Below are positions 9,307 through 18,022 of a DNA stretch of 64,000 nucleotides, piece by piece. The DNA comes from Candidatus Thorarchaeota archaeon. Its GTDB lineage: Archaea; Asgardarchaeota; Thorarchaeia; Thorarchaeales; Thorarchaeaceae. The translations under genes were made by a program, and so were the position numbers. Position 1 is the first letter of the stretch, and the number at the start of each line of letters is the position of its first letter. The notes under the pieces are model-generated. The model ran no database searches and was not told the DNA's origin. It saw only the letters and a list, made by a program, of their open reading frames with translations. The DNA lies in NCBI GenBank assembly GCA_016839245.1, contig JAEOUN010000051.1, positions 1 to 64,000 on the forward strand, in the 5' to 3' direction.

Positions 9307-10500
9307 TTAGACAAGAAGTGATTCCCATTCAATTTGAAAAACTGCACTGGGAAATCGCTTTTCTAATTCTTCCTTGGTACTATAGAGAACTCTATTTACT
9401 GGACCTGCACCCATCAGATCTTTGACTCTCCGTGTAATAAATTGCATAAAGGCTCTGAGTCCATCATCTAGAACATCTGGACTGATTGAACCTTTAAGAG
9501 TCGCAGATAAGAGAGAGCTTCGCATCTCAACATCTACTCCCTCTTCAAGGGTTATAAAGGAGAGCCATGAGTAGTTGTCCACTAAGTCATCACGTGCACT
9601 AAAAAACACCTTTCTTGTTGCTTTAACACCGATGATATTTGCTAGACGGTTGAGTAGATATTGAAGAGCAGAAGAATATCGAACGACAACAGCTTGTGAG
9701 GGAGAAACAAGTTCTATCATTTTCCTCTTTTGCAACCATGCAATCTCTTCGAGAAACCGTTTTAGATCGGATGTCTTGAGACGCTCTGCTGCAATAGAAA
9801 GCGGTGTTTCTCCATCTAGTTCATTCAAAGCTTGAATTGCGGCAGGTGAGAGGTCTTTAAGCATCTCTTCCGATCGTGTCAATGATGTAGCTTGATAGAT
9901 GTCATCAGGCTTTAGGGGATTTGCTAATGCTATCGCACCTTCCCATAGTGCCTCAGCTGTAAGATTAAGAGCTATTTCCACAGGGACTTCAAGAAATCTT
10001 GCAGCGTCTTTGACAGAACATATTTCTGGAATAAGTCTGATGAATGATATGACATCTGGCCGTTTTGTATAATGTTCCCATTCCGGTTTTACAGTTATTA
10101 TTGAGTCTGGTGTAATTTGCTCTCGAACAAATTCGTTCATCACTGTCAGCTCAAAACGAGTCTGAACTGCAAGATCTAGGTCTACCCATTTTAAGACACT
10201 GAACTGCTCTTCAAATCGTTGAACAGTTCTCTTTAGTTTATCTCTAAGATGCGCACTATCTTCTTTCGTGGATATTGCTCCTAATGTCCATTCTCCAAAT
10301 TCTACTAGAATTGTGTAGTCCGTTCCTTCAAAAGCACGTGCTTGTGATTTCAAGGAGCGTGTTGCCTCATCGAAAAAAGATGTCATAGCAACTAAAAATG
10401 ATGATAGTAGTTGTGGGTCAAACGCTGAACCCGTGAAGTCTTTGTGATACATACACACCCCTGTATCTCTCCTTATGATATAGATACTATTGATGTCCAC
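9307..10500 (-). CDS. Longin/roadblock-like N-terminal domain protein
   Basis: About 397 residues. The first 105 or so read as a longin- or roadblock-type fold: a strand INSIYIIRRDTG, then a hairpin, the helix LLSSFLVAMTSFFDEA, paired strands DYTILVEFGEWTLGAIST, and a final helix LRDKLKRTVQRFEEQF. The rest is helical and soluble, with winged-helix-like stretches around residues 165-280. Such N-terminal domains are common in Asgard proteins related to small-GTPase and vesicle-coat systems. The frame extends to a TTG at 10518, but the GTG at 10500 has GAGAGGG nine bases upstream and starts directly at the first strand. Domain assignment is from pattern only. Confidence 0.6.
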   Translation of the reverse strand: MDINSIYIIRRDTGVCMYHKDFTGSAFDPQLLSSFLVAMTSFFDEATRSLKSQARAFEGTDYTILVEFGEWTLGAISTKEDSAHLRDKLKRTVQRFEEQFSVLKWVDLDLAVQTRFELTVMNEFVREQITPDSIITVKPEWEHYTKRPDVISFIRLIPEICSVKDAARFLEVPVEIALNLTAEALWEGAIALANPLKPDDIYQATSLTRSEEMLKDLSPAAIQALNELDGETPLSIAAERLKTSDLKRFLEEIAWLQKRKMIELVSPSQAVVVRYSSALQYLLNRLANIIGVKATRKVFFSARDDLVDNYSWLSFITLEEGVDVEMRSSLLSATLKGSISPDVLDDGLRAFMQFITRRVKDLMGAGPVNRVLYSTKEELEKRFPSAVFQIEWESLLV

Positions 10501-10706
10501 GGGGTGTATCCCTCTCAATCTCTATCATTGATGTATATCAGTCAAGCAATCCCTCTGACTGTCACAAAGTGCTGCGCGGGCACAGTAGATATTGATTCCT
10601 ATTCCTTTTTGAGCATTTTAGTGATGTATCCTATTCCAAGTAATCTTCAATATTGTATCAGATGGTCAGCCTTATAGGAAATGAATTAACTCGTCAACTG
10701 ATTATA

Positions 10707-11312
10707 ATGTCTAGTCCAGAAGAACTTGGCACACTATGTCCTATCTGTGGAAAAGGGAAATTAATTGTTCGGTCCATAATCTATAATGTTCCTTTCTTCA
10801 ATGAACTTGCTATGTTCAATATGACGTGTCCTAAATGTGGTTTTAGTCATAATGATGTTTTTTCTGCAGAACAGAGAAAACCAAGTCGATTCACTCTCTA
10901 CGTTGATGATGTTTCACTCTTGAATGTTAGAATCATTCGTTCGAGTTCTGGCACATACCGCTTTCCCGAGTGGGGAATTGATGTGGAACCTGGTCCTGCT
11001 GCAGACTCTTTTATCACCAATATTGAAGGACTTCTATATCGGGTCCGTTCTATAGTGGAAACAGCGGCTAATTTCTCTGAGATAAAATCAGAGAAAGAAA
11101 GAGCATTTGAAATACTGCAGCAGATGGAGTCTGCATCAAATGGAGAGTTCTCTTTTACTTTGATCATGGAAGATCCTGCTGGCGTGAGCGGAATCCTTCC
11201 AGAAGACATGACATTGGTCAAAATCGAAGAGTTGTCTCCCGCTGAAGCTTTGAAACTCAAAGGAGCACCCCTCTGGCTAGACACAATGAGAGAAGAATAT
11301 TCTGAGGATTAG
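10707..11312 (+). CDS. ZPR1-related zinc-finger protein
   Basis: About 201 residues with a C4 zinc finger (CPICGKG...CPKCGFSHND) close to the N-terminus and a following beta-rich domain ending in LKIEELSPAEALKLK-like text, the layout of a single archaeal ZPR1 repeat. Eukaryotic ZPR1 has two such repeats and binds and helps fold translation factor eEF1A; archaeal members have one. The ATG at 10707 places the finger at the usual distance from the start; an in-frame ATG at 10662 cannot be excluded. It diverges from the longin-like gene and lies just upstream of tRNA-Ala. Confidence 0.82.
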   Translation: MSSPEELGTLCPICGKGKLIVRSIIYNVPFFNELAMFNMTCPKCGFSHNDVFSAEQRKPSRFTLYVDDVSLLNVRIIRSSSGTYRFPEWGIDVEPGPAADSFITNIEGLLYRVRSIVETAANFSEIKSEKERAFEILQQMESASNGEFSFTLIMEDPAGVSGILPEDMTLVKIEELSPAEALKLKGAPLWLDTMREEYSED

Positions 11313-11415
11313 ACAAAATCCTCTCCATGCCGTAATTCTTTTAACCACAGCAATAAGCATAGCGACCTGCAATACAAATGTGCAAACTTATTGTTCATGT
11401 ATTGCTCTAAAACGT

Positions 11416-11492
11416 GGGCCGGTAGATTAGCCCGGCGGATCGCATGGTTTGCATCCATGAGGCCGGGGGTTCAAATCCCCCCCGGTCCACCA
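11416..11492 (+). tRNA. tRNA-Ala (anticodon UGC)
   Basis: Full cloverleaf with encoded CCA. The acceptor stem GGGCCGG/CCGGTCC contains the G3-U70 pair that identifies alanine tRNA. The D stem is GATT/GATC. The anticodon arm is CATGG-TTTGCAT-CCATG with anticodon TGC. The T arm is GGGGG-TTCAAAT-CCCCC, followed by discriminator A and CCA at 11490-11492. There is no intron. A weak TATA-like AAACTTATT lies about 28 bases upstream. Confidence 0.97.
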
Positions 11493-11506
11493 ACTTGTAT
11501 TTTATT

Positions 11507-11614
11507 CTATTCGGTAACCTTGCTCGCGCAATTCTTGCAGTACGGGCGATGGAGAGATCCGACATAGACTGGTTCTCCTCTAATCTTCTTTTTACATCTA
11601 CGACATTGAATCAT
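11507..11614 (-). CDS. 35-residue zinc-ribbon microprotein
   Basis: A very small reading frame (35 residues) just downstream of tRNA-Ala on the opposite strand. It encodes four cysteines in two knuckles, MIQCRRCKKKIRGEP and YCKNCASK, exactly the spacing of a minimal zinc ribbon or LIM-like half. Basic residues dominate, so nucleic-acid binding is plausible. An ATG starts the frame and a TAG ends it 14 bases from the tRNA. Retention of a clean four-cysteine module in so short a frame argues that it is real, but there is no recognised family. Confidence 0.6.
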   Translation of the reverse strand: MIQCRRCKKKIRGEPVYVGSLHRPYCKNCASKVTE

Positions 11615-11640
11615 AAGAAATCACATTCCATCCTTGATGG

Positions 11641-11680
11641 ATGTATCAGTGGTTTGGTACATTGCAAACATTTGATACAT
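11641..11680. repeat. Long imperfect hairpin between microprotein and binding-protein genes
   Basis: ATGTATCA (11641-11648) pairs with TGATACAT (11673-11680). Inside, GTTTG (11652-11656) pairs with CAAAC (11665-11669) around an eight-base loop, leaving a 3x3 internal loop. It lies between the stop of the minus-strand binding-protein gene and the start of the microprotein, so it could be a terminator, an RNA element or a protein site. Confidence 0.4.
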
Positions 11681-11778
11681 TCTGCCAAAATACAATGAGC
11701 TGACTGCTTATCTCCTCTTCTGAAGCTGCATATCTTTTTCAATATGTTTCACAGGTTTTTGGATTATTAATCCTCTTT

Positions 11779-13617
11779 CTATCCCCCACCATGCCTTGAT
11801 CGAATAATGACAAGTACTACAATGATAATGACTCCTACTGATGAAGCCAAGCCAATGAGTGTAATTAACTCAATAGGTAGTTCTGACTCCGTTGTATTCA
11901 ATGTGTTTGTTTCAGATGTTGTTGGTATGTTAGTTGTTCCTGGTCCCGTAATGATTTGAACATCCAAAAGCCAATACCTCAGAAATCCTGTTATATCAAG
12001 AACTATATCTTGTACTTCAAGACACGCTACGGCAAATTGCTTTCCTTGCCAGAGAGGAATGATAGAACACTCCTTTGCCTGTAGTTCTTGTAATTCATAA
12101 TATACTTGTTCTCGTTCAATATCATCAATGGTGGTCCTTCCTTCAAGCCAGAGGCTGTATTGATCTACTCCTCCCTGCGGATATGTGGCATTGTAGCCCA
12201 GATATAACCAAGCGGCAAAGGGTAGGAACGCGTAGTTATCAGCATCAGGATAGTCATTAGACCATCCGTAGATGAAGACTGGCATCGTTCCATCATTCCT
12301 GGCAAATCGATAGGAAGGCCAATCAAGCCCATGAAGAGTAACATCAATGACTCCAGTTGCTTCCAATTGCATCTTGTATACAAGAGCTTGATCTTCACTC
12401 TGAGGATAATGACCAGAGGTTTCGTAGTAGAGATCTATCTGCAGTTTGTGGGTTTCATCATATCCGTATAATTCAAGACATGACCGTGAAAATGTGTAAT
12501 TTGCATCTCCATAGATAGTAAAGGTAGGACTATGGTATTCCAAGTTTGGAGGTATAATGCTGTAGAGTGGTTCCTTCTGGTTTTGAAAAATTGTACTACA
12601 GAAAGACGGTCGATCTAAAGCTGCAGCAATGGCTTGCCGAATACAAGTTTCATTAAATGGGTAATGAGCTTGGTTGAAGCACAGGTATTGAATTTGAGGA
12701 CCTAATCCATCAAAGACTTGTATGTTATTTGTATTCATAAATGTTTGAATCTGATTCGCTGTTAGCTGATTAAATGCAATATCAATTTCATTTGTTGTCA
12801 TGGCTGCTGCAAGCGCTGTATCTGATTGATAGACCTTAATTACAATTTCATTGAAATTTGGCATCCCTGATTCATTGTCCCAGTAATATGGATTGGCAAT
12901 TAAGTGAATTTCAATATCCGACAAACCTACTCTTGACCAATCATCAAGAAGATAGGGTCCAAGTCCACAAGGATGACTCAATCTTGGATTTCCCTCAGAA
13001 TATAGTACTATCTGATCCATAGGTGCATAGTTAGGATCAACCATAAAACTAGGTGGACTTGCCAATATTTGCAGGAATGGTGCAAATGAAATCTTGAGAT
13101 AGAATCTGACGACGTATTCACTCATAATAGTAACGTTGTCAATGATGGAGTCATACTCCATGGTGAGTTGTGGACCATCAGGTTCGAGGAGCCCTTCACC
13201 AGTGAGGTTACAATTTCTGTCGAAAGTATATTTCACAACAGAGGCATTGAATAATGATTTATCCTCAAAAATTACTCCCTCTCTTAGATAAAAATCCCAA
13301 ATTTTACCATCTCCGGAAGCGTTCCAACTCTCTGCAAGTCCCGGTATGATATCTTCAGATCCTGCAATCGATCCTGGCTTTATCTCTACAAGTCCTGAGC
13401 TTAAACATGAGATTATATTCCATCCAACCAAATCATATGCCTTGGCGATATCCAAGCAGTACGCAATACTTTCTGTCGTTCCAACAACAATAGTTTTGGT
13501 ATCCTCACTAGATGTATTGGTATAATAAACTGGATGAAAAGCAGACATAGATGTTGAAGTCATCCCAAGCAAGATGATTGCAAGTATTAGAAAACTTGCT
13601 AGTGAAATTTTCCTCAT
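11779..13617 (-). CDS. Membrane-anchored peptide/oligopeptide-binding protein (SBP family 5)
   Basis: About 612 residues. An N-terminal signal or anchor helix (ISLASFLILAIILLGMTSTS) is followed by a family-5 extracellular solute-binding domain with typical phrases (WDFYLREGVIFEDKSLFNASVVKYTFDR, ITANQIQ, CIRQAIAAALDRPSF). A Thr/Ser-rich linker then leads to a C-terminal helix (LITLIGLASSVGVIIIVVLVII) and basic tail, the archaeal way of anchoring binding proteins to the outer membrane face. These capture peptides for DppBCDF-type importers. No permease or ATPase genes flank it, so it is an orphan here. The ATG at 13617 has GGAGGTC eight bases upstream; an ATG at 13650 is less likely. Confidence 0.85.
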   Translation of the reverse strand: MRKISLASFLILAIILLGMTSTSMSAFHPVYYTNTSSEDTKTIVVGTTESIAYCLDIAKAYDLVGWNIISCLSSGLVEIKPGSIAGSEDIIPGLAESWNASGDGKIWDFYLREGVIFEDKSLFNASVVKYTFDRNCNLTGEGLLEPDGPQLTMEYDSIIDNVTIMSEYVVRFYLKISFAPFLQILASPPSFMVDPNYAPMDQIVLYSEGNPRLSHPCGLGPYLLDDWSRVGLSDIEIHLIANPYYWDNESGMPNFNEIVIKVYQSDTALAAAMTTNEIDIAFNQLTANQIQTFMNTNNIQVFDGLGPQIQYLCFNQAHYPFNETCIRQAIAAALDRPSFCSTIFQNQKEPLYSIIPPNLEYHSPTFTIYGDANYTFSRSCLELYGYDETHKLQIDLYYETSGHYPQSEDQALVYKMQLEATGVIDVTLHGLDWPSYRFARNDGTMPVFIYGWSNDYPDADNYAFLPFAAWLYLGYNATYPQGGVDQYSLWLEGRTTIDDIEREQVYYELQELQAKECSIIPLWQGKQFAVACLEVQDIVLDITGFLRYWLLDVQIITGPGTTNIPTTSETNTLNTTESELPIELITLIGLASSVGVIIIVVLVIIRSRHGGG

Positions 13618-13845
13618 AGCTGTTGACCTCCATACACATTCTGTTTTCATAATTTCATAGTTATCTTATTTTCTGTTTAAGCGAAAAATAGTTCTATTCA
13701 GGTGATATTTATTCAATTACTCCTTCAAAGATACCCTTAAGAGTCACGATTTTTGGCCACTACCCCAAAGCATACCGCAATCTAGGTTGCACAACAGTGC
13801 AAAAAATGAGAAATTTGCCTAGAATGACGGATGGTGAATCGAACT

Positions 13846-16221
13846 ATGCAACTATTCGAGACTTTCCTAAACGATATGTCGCTAATTGAACAGATAATGA
13901 TACTTACTGTTATTGCGGCAGCATTTGTGAGTCTCGCGTATGCTTGGTGGTTACGAAAAGGCGTTCTTGCGCAGGATAAAGGTACTGAGCAGATGCAAAA
14001 TGTCTGGAACGGTATCAGGGAAGGTGCACTCTCATATTTACATAGGCAATTGAGGACGATTGTTCCGATTTTGTTCGTGCTAGCTATCCTTCTCTTCTTC
14101 ACTGTGTACATAACAACACCTGAGCGCGGTACTGAAGTCCTCTTTGGTAATACTGAGGCTGGACGTATCATTGTCGGTGTTGGAAGGTCTCTTGCTTTTG
14201 TCCTCGGTGCAAGCTTCTCCTTAATTGTTGGACAACTTGGCATGCGTATCGCTGTTGAGTCTAACATACGAGTCGCACAAGCTACACGCGAAGGAACTGA
14301 CAGGTACAATCGTGCTTTAGCAATCTCATACCGTGGTGGTACTTTTACAGGAATGTTGACAGATGGACTTGGTCTACTTGGAGGTACTGTAATTTTCATC
14401 ATCTACGGAATAGCAGCTCCTGATGCACTTCTCGGATTCGGTCTAGGTGGTACCCTTCTTGCTCTCTTCATGAGAGTAGGCGGTGGCATCTATACTAAGG
14501 CTGCTGATGTGGGTGCTGATTTAGTTGGAAAAGTGGAACAAGGACTTCCAGAAGATGATCCAAGAAATGCTGCAGTGATTGCAGATTTGGTCGGTGACAA
14601 TGTTGGTGATTGTGCTGGAATGGCAGCTGACATTTTTGAATCATATGAAGTAACTATTGTCTCCTCACTTATTCTTGCTATCGTTTTGTACCTTGAAACA
14701 CTTGATGGTACATTTCCAGTTCTACCTGGTGGTGCATTGGCAGTTGTTGTCTTCCCATTATTTGTGAGAGCTATTGGAGTTATCTCATCAATGATTGGAA
14801 CTATTATGGTTCCTGTCTGGCCTAAATTACTCAAGAAACGTGCAGTCTATGCTGAAAAGGCAATGTTTCTCTCTTACGAAGCATCTAGCATCTTTACAAT
14901 TTGTTTGACTCTATTATTATCATGGTTCTTTGTAGGTGACTTGAGGTTTGGTATCTTGATTGCTGTAGGTGTTATGCTTGCAGTGTCATTCAATCCAATA
15001 ACAAGTTACTTCACATCACTCAAGAAAGCGCCTGTGAAGGAGATAGTAAAGTCAACTGACACAGGTACTGCGACCATGATTCTGTCCGGAATTGTTGCCG
15101 GCTATGAATCAACAGTTGCTGCACTTGTGGTCATCGTTACAACATTTGGAATCGCTACAGTCTTATTCATGCCCGGAGTAGCTGCTATATTCTCACCATT
15201 CTTCGTAGTTGGTGTTGAAGGCAATCTCTGGATACTTTACGGTATTGCATTGATTGGTATTGGAATGCTGTCACATACTGGTAATAATGTTGCAATGGAC
15301 TCATACGGTCCCATCAGTGACAATGCTGCCGGTATTGGTGAACTCTCACCAGGCGACTTCGACAAGGAAGCTATGAAGACGATGGCTGAACTTGATGCTG
15401 TTGGAAACACAACCAAGGCCATTACAAAGGGCGTTGCGATTGCATCTGCTGTGATTGCAGCAGTAAGCCTCTTTGATAGTTTTGTTGTTGTCGCAGGCCT
15501 AGAACATCTCCTGCTCGACGATCCAAGAGTGTTTTCAGGGCTATTATTAGGCGCGGCATTACCTTGGTTGTTCTCTGCAGTCAATATCAAAGCAGTCACA
15601 CGTGCTGCAGGTCAGATGGTCAAAGAAGTCCGTAGACAGTTCAAGATACCTGGTATCCTTGAAGGAACTGTTAAACCAGACTACGACAGAGCTGTTGATA
15701 TTTCCACGACAGCTGCTCAGAAAGAGCTTGTTTCTCTTGCAGCTTTGACTGTATCAGTACCTCTTATTGTAGGTATACTCTTTGGTGTTGAAGCTCTCGG
15801 AGGCTTTCTGGGTGGAATCATCGTATCTGGTCAATTACTTGCTGTCTATATGTCTAATACTGGTGGTGCGTGGGACAACGCCAAGAAGTCCATCGAAGAT
15901 GAAGTATGCGACCCTGAACATAACAAAGGAAAAGGATCTGAGCGCCATAAATGCGGAGTTGTCGGTGATACTGTTGGTGACCCACTAAAGGACACTGCAG
16001 GTCCAGCACTCAATCCTATGATCAAAGTTGTCAACCTACTTGCACTAATCTTGGCTCCAATCTTAGTCATGATTCAGACCTCTGGTACAACTGAAATGTT
16101 GATTGCAGCAGTAGTTGCACTCATCGTTCTCTTTGCTATGACCATTTGGTCCATCCGAAAGAGTATGAAAGAAGCTGACTTTGGTATGGAACAAGAAGAA
16201 GCAGTTGAAATGACCCAGTAA
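13846..16221 (+). CDS. hppA: Membrane-bound proton-translocating pyrophosphatase
   Basis: About 791 residues with some sixteen membrane helices. Pyrophosphate/Mg-binding motifs are intact: YTKAADVGADLVGKVE, DNVGDCAGMAADIFESYE and GDTVGDPLKDTAGPALNP. The enzyme couples pyrophosphate hydrolysis to proton (or Na+) export. The segment GNTTKAITKG has Lys where K+-dependent enzymes have Ala (GNTTAATGKG), which marks the K+-independent, usually H+-pumping class. The ATG at 13846 has GGTGA eight bases upstream; the ATG at 13831 lacks such a site. It is a single gene with its own terminator directly downstream. Confidence 0.95.
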   Translation: MQLFETFLNDMSLIEQIMILTVIAAAFVSLAYAWWLRKGVLAQDKGTEQMQNVWNGIREGALSYLHRQLRTIVPILFVLAILLFFTVYITTPERGTEVLFGNTEAGRIIVGVGRSLAFVLGASFSLIVGQLGMRIAVESNIRVAQATREGTDRYNRALAISYRGGTFTGMLTDGLGLLGGTVIFIIYGIAAPDALLGFGLGGTLLALFMRVGGGIYTKAADVGADLVGKVEQGLPEDDPRNAAVIADLVGDNVGDCAGMAADIFESYEVTIVSSLILAIVLYLETLDGTFPVLPGGALAVVVFPLFVRAIGVISSMIGTIMVPVWPKLLKKRAVYAEKAMFLSYEASSIFTICLTLLLSWFFVGDLRFGILIAVGVMLAVSFNPITSYFTSLKKAPVKEIVKSTDTGTATMILSGIVAGYESTVAALVVIVTTFGIATVLFMPGVAAIFSPFFVVGVEGNLWILYGIALIGIGMLSHTGNNVAMDSYGPISDNAAGIGELSPGDFDKEAMKTMAELDAVGNTTKAITKGVAIASAVIAAVSLFDSFVVVAGLEHLLLDDPRVFSGLLLGAALPWLFSAVNIKAVTRAAGQMVKEVRRQFKIPGILEGTVKPDYDRAVDISTTAAQKELVSLAALTVSVPLIVGILFGVEALGGFLGGIIVSGQLLAVYMSNTGGAWDNAKKSIEDEVCDPEHNKGKGSERHKCGVVGDTVGDPLKDTAGPALNPMIKVVNLLALILAPILVMIQTSGTTEMLIAAVVALIVLFAMTIWSIRKSMKEADFGMEQEEAVEMTQ

Positions 16222-16239
16222 TTCAATTGAATTTTTAGT

Positions 16240-16277
16240 GGTGGTACTTCAGTACCACCCTTCTCTCTTTTTTTCCC
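16240..16277 (+). terminator. Terminator after hppA
   Basis: Perfect 9-bp inverted repeat GGTGGTACT/AGTACCACC (16240-16248 and 16251-16259) followed by a pyrimidine run ending in seven T residues, 18 bases after the pyrophosphatase stop codon. Confidence 0.8.
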
Positions 16278-16337
16278 CAAATCGACAACCTTTTTTGATA
16301 AGTCTGGTATGTTATTCTACCACCTAAGAGGGGGAAT

Positions 16338-17498
16338 TTGAATTTGGATGGTGCGCTAACTCCTAGTAACCATATGGAAGGGCATGAATTCACGGTATGG
16401 TCTTTAGCAATCACGCCAGATGGCCAAAGAATCGTCAGTGGCGGACAGGATACCACAATTCGAATATGGGATTTTGCTACAGGTCGTGAACTTTACAAAT
16501 TTGTCGGTCACGATGGACCTGTATATCGATTAGTAGTGATGCCAGATGGTAAAAGGCTTGTATCTATTGCTGACAAAGATCTCGCTGTAAAAGTCTGGGA
16601 TCTTGAAAAATTTGAATTGATTAGTTCACTAGCTCCGAACTCTGCACATGTCACCGCACTTTCTGTCAGTCCCGATAAACGGTTCATCGTCACAGGTGGC
16701 GAAGATGGAAAAGCACGCTTCTGGGATGTTGATAGAGGTGTTCTCCTACGGACAATTGAACATGACCGCCCTCTCTATAGCATGATGATTAGTCCTGATG
16801 GTCGGCACCTACTCTGTGGAAGTAAGCGCAATCCTGGAGAAAGAGACCCAGGTACAGTATGGGTCTGGGATTTTGAACTTGGAGTTTTAATCAGAACACT
16901 AGATGGTCATAAGGGTCATGTTACTGCAATCACCATGACAGCTGATTCTCGATACATTCTTACTGCAGATCAGGACGGCTATCTCTATCTCTGGGACCTA
17001 GAGACTGGAACACTACTAAGAACTATGTCCGGACATAAAGGCCCGGTGTTATCTATACATATCACTTCTGATAACCAACATATAATCAGTGGATCTATCG
17101 ATGGAACAGTCCGTGTCTGGGTCTTAAGAGGCGGAGTTCTGCTTGCAGATTTGAAACACACAGATAACATTCATTCATTGATTGTAACTCCTGACTATCG
17201 ACATGTAATCACTGGTTCTATGGACGGACTTGTAGAGATATGGGATTTTGATTTTGAAAGCCCATGGATTGACACTTCAAGAGAACTCGCAGAAGAAGCA
17301 AAAGCCGAACTAGAGGCTTTTCGAATGGTGCAAATGAAGAAAGTAATGACACGTTATGAAACACTTCCTCTCTTTCGATTAGCTACTCTTTTGCGGTTTA
17401 CGAGTCTTGAGGAACTTGAAGATTGGCTTCTTGATCTTCCTCCAGAGATGTCTGTTAAGATTGATGGGCAGGTTCTTGTGATTAGGAAATCAACATGA
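16338..17498 (+). CDS. Seven-repeat WD40 protein with C-terminal winged-helix-like tail
   Basis: 386 residues. Seven WD40 repeats can be counted from GHEFTVWSLAITPDGQ to GSMDGLVEIWD, each ending in WD or VW, enough to close one seven-blade propeller. The last 80 residues (from LAEEAKAELEAF) form helices and then RLATLLRFTSLEELEDWLLDL...IDGQVLVIRK, which resembles a winged-helix/PCI-type end domain. WD40 propellers are protein-interaction scaffolds and are uncommon in most archaea. The start is uncertain: TTG at 16338 or 16344 behind GAGGGGG, or ATG at 16374. It follows a terminator, so it has its own transcript. Confidence 0.85.
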   Translation: MNLDGALTPSNHMEGHEFTVWSLAITPDGQRIVSGGQDTTIRIWDFATGRELYKFVGHDGPVYRLVVMPDGKRLVSIADKDLAVKVWDLEKFELISSLAPNSAHVTALSVSPDKRFIVTGGEDGKARFWDVDRGVLLRTIEHDRPLYSMMISPDGRHLLCGSKRNPGERDPGTVWVWDFELGVLIRTLDGHKGHVTAITMTADSRYILTADQDGYLYLWDLETGTLLRTMSGHKGPVLSIHITSDNQHIISGSIDGTVRVWVLRGGVLLADLKHTDNIHSLIVTPDYRHVITGSMDGLVEIWDFDFESPWIDTSRELAEEAKAELEAFRMVQMKKVMTRYETLPLFRLATLLRFTSLEELEDWLLDLPPEMSVKIDGQVLVIRKST

Positions 17499-17580
17499 TT
17501 TTCAAACATAGCTCTCCGATTTGTGTTGATCATACTGATGGGTTGGGTTCACTTTGACCATGAATCAAAAGGAGGGATAC

Positions 17581-17677
17581 GGGCCTAATGCGGAAAAATT
17601 AGGGAAAGTAGTCCTACAAGGAGTAGGAATAATTCGCGTGGTTAGGAGGGGAGTTTGAAGTTCTCCGCATTAGACCC
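17581..17677 (+). ncRNA. Candidate structured RNA, copy 1 of a tandem pair
   Basis: A closing helix joins GGG-C-CTAATGCGGA (17581-17594) to TCCGCATTAG-A-CCC (17664-17677), 13 pairs with one mismatch. Inside are hairpin TCCTAC/GTAGGA (17612-17617, 17623-17628), an unpaired conserved block TCGCGTGGTTAGGAGGG (17634-17650), and a short hairpin just before the closing strand. The same order of elements occurs in copy 2 with different helix sequences, which argues for conserved RNA structure. It lies in a 520-base gene-free gap. Strand is inferred from the shared block and cannot be proven. Confidence 0.55.
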
Positions 17678-17808
17678 TATGGTATATTCATTTTAATATT
17701 ATATTAAGGATTATGTTAGGTACATTTGGAAAAATAAAATTGAGTAATTACTCAATTATAATAAACTGGATAATTACAACTACTGAGACTGAGTACAGAA
17801 AAATATAG

Positions 17809-17901
17809 GGATTCGATTCAGAATTTGAAGAGCTGCTGATTTTGCAGCATTACTCATCGCGTGGTTAGGAGGGAGATTAAAGAAATCGGAGAATCGAATC
17901 C
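17809..17901 (+). ncRNA. Candidate structured RNA, copy 2 of a tandem pair
   Basis: A perfect 11-bp closing helix GGATTCGATTC/GAATCGAATCC (17809-17819, 17891-17901) encloses hairpin GCTGC/GCAGC (17832-17836, 17844-17848), the block TCGCGTGGTTAGGAGGG (17857-17873, identical to copy 1) and hairpin GATT/AATC (17875-17878, 17884-17887). Only the block is shared in sequence; the helices differ completely yet keep the same topology. The surrounding 130 bases are AT-rich with no reading frame. No known RNA family was recognised. Confidence 0.55.
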
Positions 17902-18022
17902 AATTTTAGTTTCAGCTTGAAGTTTAATAAATCTATTTTTAATGGTAAAAATTAATATAATAAATGTAAATGATGAGAGTATTTATAGTGTCCACTAAAA
18001 TGAAGGGGATGCAATTCTTAGA

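Noticed and set aside
11444..11698. 84-codon plus-strand frame
   Set aside because: Begins inside tRNA-Ala and runs antisense to the zinc-ribbon microprotein.
13782..14402. 206-codon minus-strand frame over the pyrophosphatase start
   Set aside because: Antisense to a highly conserved gene; composition (Ser/Pro/Arg-rich) typical of a shadow frame.
17636..17647. Pistol-ribozyme-like string CGTGGTTAGG in the RNA core
   Set aside because: The pairing strand CCACG and the pseudoknot partner of pistol ribozymes are absent in both copies.
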